DNA of 7,720 bases from Bordetella parapertussis (GTDB lineage: Bacteria; Pseudomonadota; Gammaproteobacteria; Burkholderiales; Burkholderiaceae_B): assembly GCA_945862495.1 (NCBI GenBank), contig CAMAYM010000117.1, positions 1 through 7,720 of the forward strand, given 5' to 3'. The notes below the pieces were generated by a model, which worked only from the letters and a program-made list of their open reading frames with translations, did not search any database and was not told where the DNA came from. A program made the position numbers and the translations under genes. Below, piece by piece: positions 5,931 to 7,720 of this stretch (its first letter is position 1; each line of letters starts with the position of its first letter).

Positions 5931-6581
5931 ATGCGTCTAATTCTGCTTGGTCCACCGGGCGCCGGCAAAGGTACGCAGGCGGCATTTATTACCGAACATT
6001 TCGGCATCCCGCAAATATCAACTGGCGATATGCTGCGCGCAGCGGTCAAGGCAGGCACCCCCTTGGGTGTAGCTGCAAAAAAAATCATGGACGCCGGCGG
6101 CCTCGTTTCTGATGACCTCATTATTGGTCTGGTCCAAGATCGTCTCAAGCAGCCAGACTGCAGCAAAGGATACCTTTTTGATGGTTTCCCTCGCACAATT
6201 CCGCAAGCCGATGCGCTGAAGCAAGCGCAAGTCGCACTCGATTTTGTCATTGAAATCGCTGTACCTGAAGAAGACATCATTGACCGAATGAGCGGACGCC
6301 GTGTTCACCCCGCCAGCGGTCGTAGCTACCACCTCCGCTTTAATCCACCCAAAGTCGCAGAACAAGATGATCTGACTGGTGAGCCACTCGTCCAGCGCGA
6401 GGATGATAAAGAGGAAACGGTGCGACACCGTCTTAAGGTTTACCGGGACCAAACGCGTCCCTTGGTCGACTATTACTTCAACTGGGCCGGCTCAGACGCC
6501 ACCGCCCCCCGTTATCGAAAAGTTGAAGGGGTCGGGTCGGTCGATGAGATCAAAGCCAAGATCTTCTCGACGCTCGTTTAA
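5931..6581 (+). CDS. adk: Adenylate kinase
   Basis: The 216-aa cytoplasmic enzyme interconverts ATP + AMP and 2 ADP. The P-loop GPPGAGKGT is at 7-15, TGDMLR at 31-36, and DGFPRT at 84-89. Arg36, Arg88, Arg123, Arg156 and Arg167 fall at the same positions as the phosphate-binding arginines of the E. coli enzyme. It is the long form with a full LID domain (about 122-159). The LID contains no cysteines, so it is the non-zinc, hydrogen-bonded type usual in Gram-negative bacteria. GGGAG at 5921-5925, 5 nt before the ATG, is a strong Shine-Dalgarno. The 81-bp upstream gap contains TAATAT (5892-5897), a possible -10, with only a weak TTCAAC 15 nt before it, so a separate promoter is possible but unproven. 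Confidence 0.98.
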   Translation: MRLILLGPPGAGKGTQAAFITEHFGIPQISTGDMLRAAVKAGTPLGVAAKKIMDAGGLVSDDLIIGLVQDRLKQPDCSKGYLFDGFPRTIPQADALKQAQVALDFVIEIAVPEEDIIDRMSGRRVHPASGRSYHLRFNPPKVAEQDDLTGEPLVQREDDKEETVRHRLKVYRDQTRPLVDYYFNWAGSDATAPRYRKVEGVGSVDEIKAKIFSTLV

Positions 6582-6598
6582 ACAAACAGAAAAGTCTC

Positions 6599-7357
6599 AT
6601 GGAAATTAAAAACAAAGTCTTTATCGTGACCGGTGGTGCTTCTGGTTTAGGCGCTGGCACAGCAAAAATGCTCTCTGAACACGGTGCACACGTCGTCCTT
6701 GCGGACCTGCAAGACGAAGCGGGCCAGTCACTCGCCAAAGAACTCGGACAGCTCTATGTGCATTGCGATGTCACCCAGGAACAAGATGCACGCGCCGCCG
6801 TATCGGCAGCATTGGCACTTGGCCCACTGTTTGGTTTGGTGAACTGTGCCGGCATTGCACCTGCAGCCAAAATTGTCGGTAAAAACGGGGCACACCCTTT
6901 AGATATGTTCCAAAAGGTCATCTCGATCAACCTGATCGGGAGCTTTAATATGATGCGCATTGCCTCTGAGGCGATGAGCAAAAATGAAACAGAACCGACT
7001 GGCGAGCGTGGGGTCTTGATCAACACTGCCTCTGTAGCAGCGTATGACGGACAGGTCGGTCAAGCCGCTTATGCAGCCTCGAAGGCTGGCGTTGTGGGTA
7101 TGACGTTGCCCATCGCCCGTGATTTAGCCCCATTAGGCATTCGTTGCGTCACCATTGCACCGGGGATTTTTGGTACGCCAATGATGTTTGGTATGCCTCA
7201 AGCCATACAGGACTCTTTGGCCGCAAGCATTCCCTTCCCTTCCCGGTTTGGCCATCCCGAAGACTACGCCAAACTCGTCCACCAGATCGTGACGAACGAA
7301 ATGCTGAATGGTGAAACCATTCGCTTGGATGGCGCGATTCGCATGCCTCCAAGATGA
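6599..7357 (+). CDS. Short-chain dehydrogenase, probable 3-hydroxyacyl-CoA dehydrogenase (HSD17B10-like)
   Basis: The 252-aa classical SDR has the NAD-binding motif TGGASGLG (11-18), Asp36 at the end of the second strand (favouring NAD over NADP), NCAG (82-85) and Asn111. The catalytic Ser145, Tyr158 and Lys162 lie in NTASVAAYDG and YAASK, and PGIFGTPMM follows at 188-196. The AYDGQVGQAAYAASKAGV wording and the C-terminal ETIRLDGAIRMPPR are typical of type II 3-hydroxyacyl-CoA dehydrogenases, which oxidise 3-hydroxyacyl-CoA in fatty-acid or branched-chain amino-acid breakdown. The substrate is an inference from similarity. FabG-like reductases are less likely because the Asp36 fits NAD. It starts 17 nt after adk with a weak Shine-Dalgarno, and its stop overlaps the murJ start. 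Confidence 0.88.
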   Translation: MEIKNKVFIVTGGASGLGAGTAKMLSEHGAHVVLADLQDEAGQSLAKELGQLYVHCDVTQEQDARAAVSAALALGPLFGLVNCAGIAPAAKIVGKNGAHPLDMFQKVISINLIGSFNMMRIASEAMSKNETEPTGERGVLINTASVAAYDGQVGQAAYAASKAGVVGMTLPIARDLAPLGIRCVTIAPGIFGTPMMFGMPQAIQDSLAASIPFPSRFGHPEDYAKLVHQIVTNEMLNGETIRLDGAIRMPPR

Positions 7358-7720
7358 GCATGTTGCGTGCCGCCGCGACGGTCAGCAGCCTGACGCTGCT
7401 GTCACGTATCACGGGTCTGGCACGCGACATCCTTATTGCCCGCGCGTTTGGCGCCGGTGCTCTGACGGATGCGTTTTGGGTCGCGTTTAGAATTCCCAAT
7501 CTTTTGCGTCGACTCTTTGCTGAGGGTGCTTTTGCTCAGGCCTTCGTACCGATTTTGGGTGAAGTCCGTCAGCAGCACGAATCCGAGGCAGTTAAAACTC
7601 TTCTTGACCGCGTTGCGATCACTTTATTTTTGGTACTTTCTTTGACCACAATCTTGGGGGTCATTGGTGCGCCATGGGTCGTGATGGCCATGGCAAGTGG
7701 CCTGACTGAGCCTAATCGTG
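7354..7720 (+). CDS. murJ: Lipid II flippase MurJ, N-terminal part (runs off the right edge)
   Basis: The first 122 codons are present, plus one base. The product starts MSMLRAAATVSSLTLLSRIT and continues with GLARDILIARAFGA (21-34), LTDAFWVAFRIPNLLRRLFA (37-56) and EGAFAQAFVPIL (57-68), the diagnostic N-terminus of MurJ/MviN. Arg18, Arg24, Arg52 and Arg53 correspond to conserved charged residues of the family. At least three membrane segments are visible, including one at about 88-110. MurJ flips lipid II across the inner membrane for peptidoglycan synthesis. The ATG at 7354 overlaps the preceding stop as ATGA, implying translational coupling. An alternative ATG two codons later (7360) also fits. 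The 4-bp overlap favours the first. The remaining three quarters of the protein are outside the window. Confidence 0.95.
   Translation, partial: MSMLRAAATVSSLTLLSRITGLARDILIARAFGAGALTDAFWVAFRIPNLLRRLFAEGAFAQAFVPILGEVRQQHESEAVKTLLDRVAITLFLVLSLTTILGVIGAPWVVMAMASGLTEPNR

Noticed and set aside
5900..6452. Long minus-strand frames opposite adk
   Set aside because: The adk frame is complete, with every catalytic arginine, so the antisense frames are by-products of its codon use.
1..7720. A new defence, mobile or biosynthetic system
   Set aside because: Every gene belongs to a well-known housekeeping or catabolic family. Only the 2407-2743 intergenic region is unexplained.

Overview
The window looks like chromosomal housekeeping sequence from a betaproteobacterium, most likely of the order Burkholderiales. 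Reasons are the protein similarities I recognise (FeSOD, ExoVII large subunit, short ExbB, MurJ) and the gene order exbB-exbD-lpxK-Trm112-kdsB-adk-SDR-murJ. Base composition looks roughly balanced by eye. The genus cannot be settled from the sequence alone. I see no insertion sequence, phage gene, CRISPR array, tRNA or rRNA.

Left part (1-2406, minus strand): the 5' end of a 3-oxoadipyl-CoA thiolase gene (pcaF type, running off the left edge), then sodB (iron superoxide dismutase, with a strong intrinsic terminator behind it), then xseA (exonuclease VII large subunit). Transcription runs right to left. The xseA and sodB genes are 108 bp apart, and a hairpin spans the xseA stop codon.

Middle (2407-2743): a 337-bp divergent intergenic region that is much more AT-rich than the rest. 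It holds a perfect DnaA box paired head-to-head with a near-perfect one, a third near-match next to xseA, three AT-rich 14-mers in direct tandem (two of them also forming a perfect 11-bp inverted repeat), an IHF-consensus match and a perfect TATAAT hexamer. This is the least ordinary part of the window. It resembles the parts list of a replication origin or a DnaA-controlled divergent promoter, but a rough strand-composition sample does not favour an origin.

Right part (2744-7720, plus strand): a tightly packed run that looks like one operon or two. ExbB and ExbD form an inner-membrane proton-driven motor. LpxK and KdsB make lipid A and activated Kdo for lipopolysaccharide, with a small Trm112-like protein between them. 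After an 81-bp gap come adenylate kinase, a short-chain dehydrogenase of the 3-hydroxyacyl-CoA type, and the start of murJ (lipid II flippase), which runs off the right edge. Three genes serve envelope biogenesis (lpxK, kdsB, murJ), and two junctions overlap by 4 bp, which implies translational coupling.
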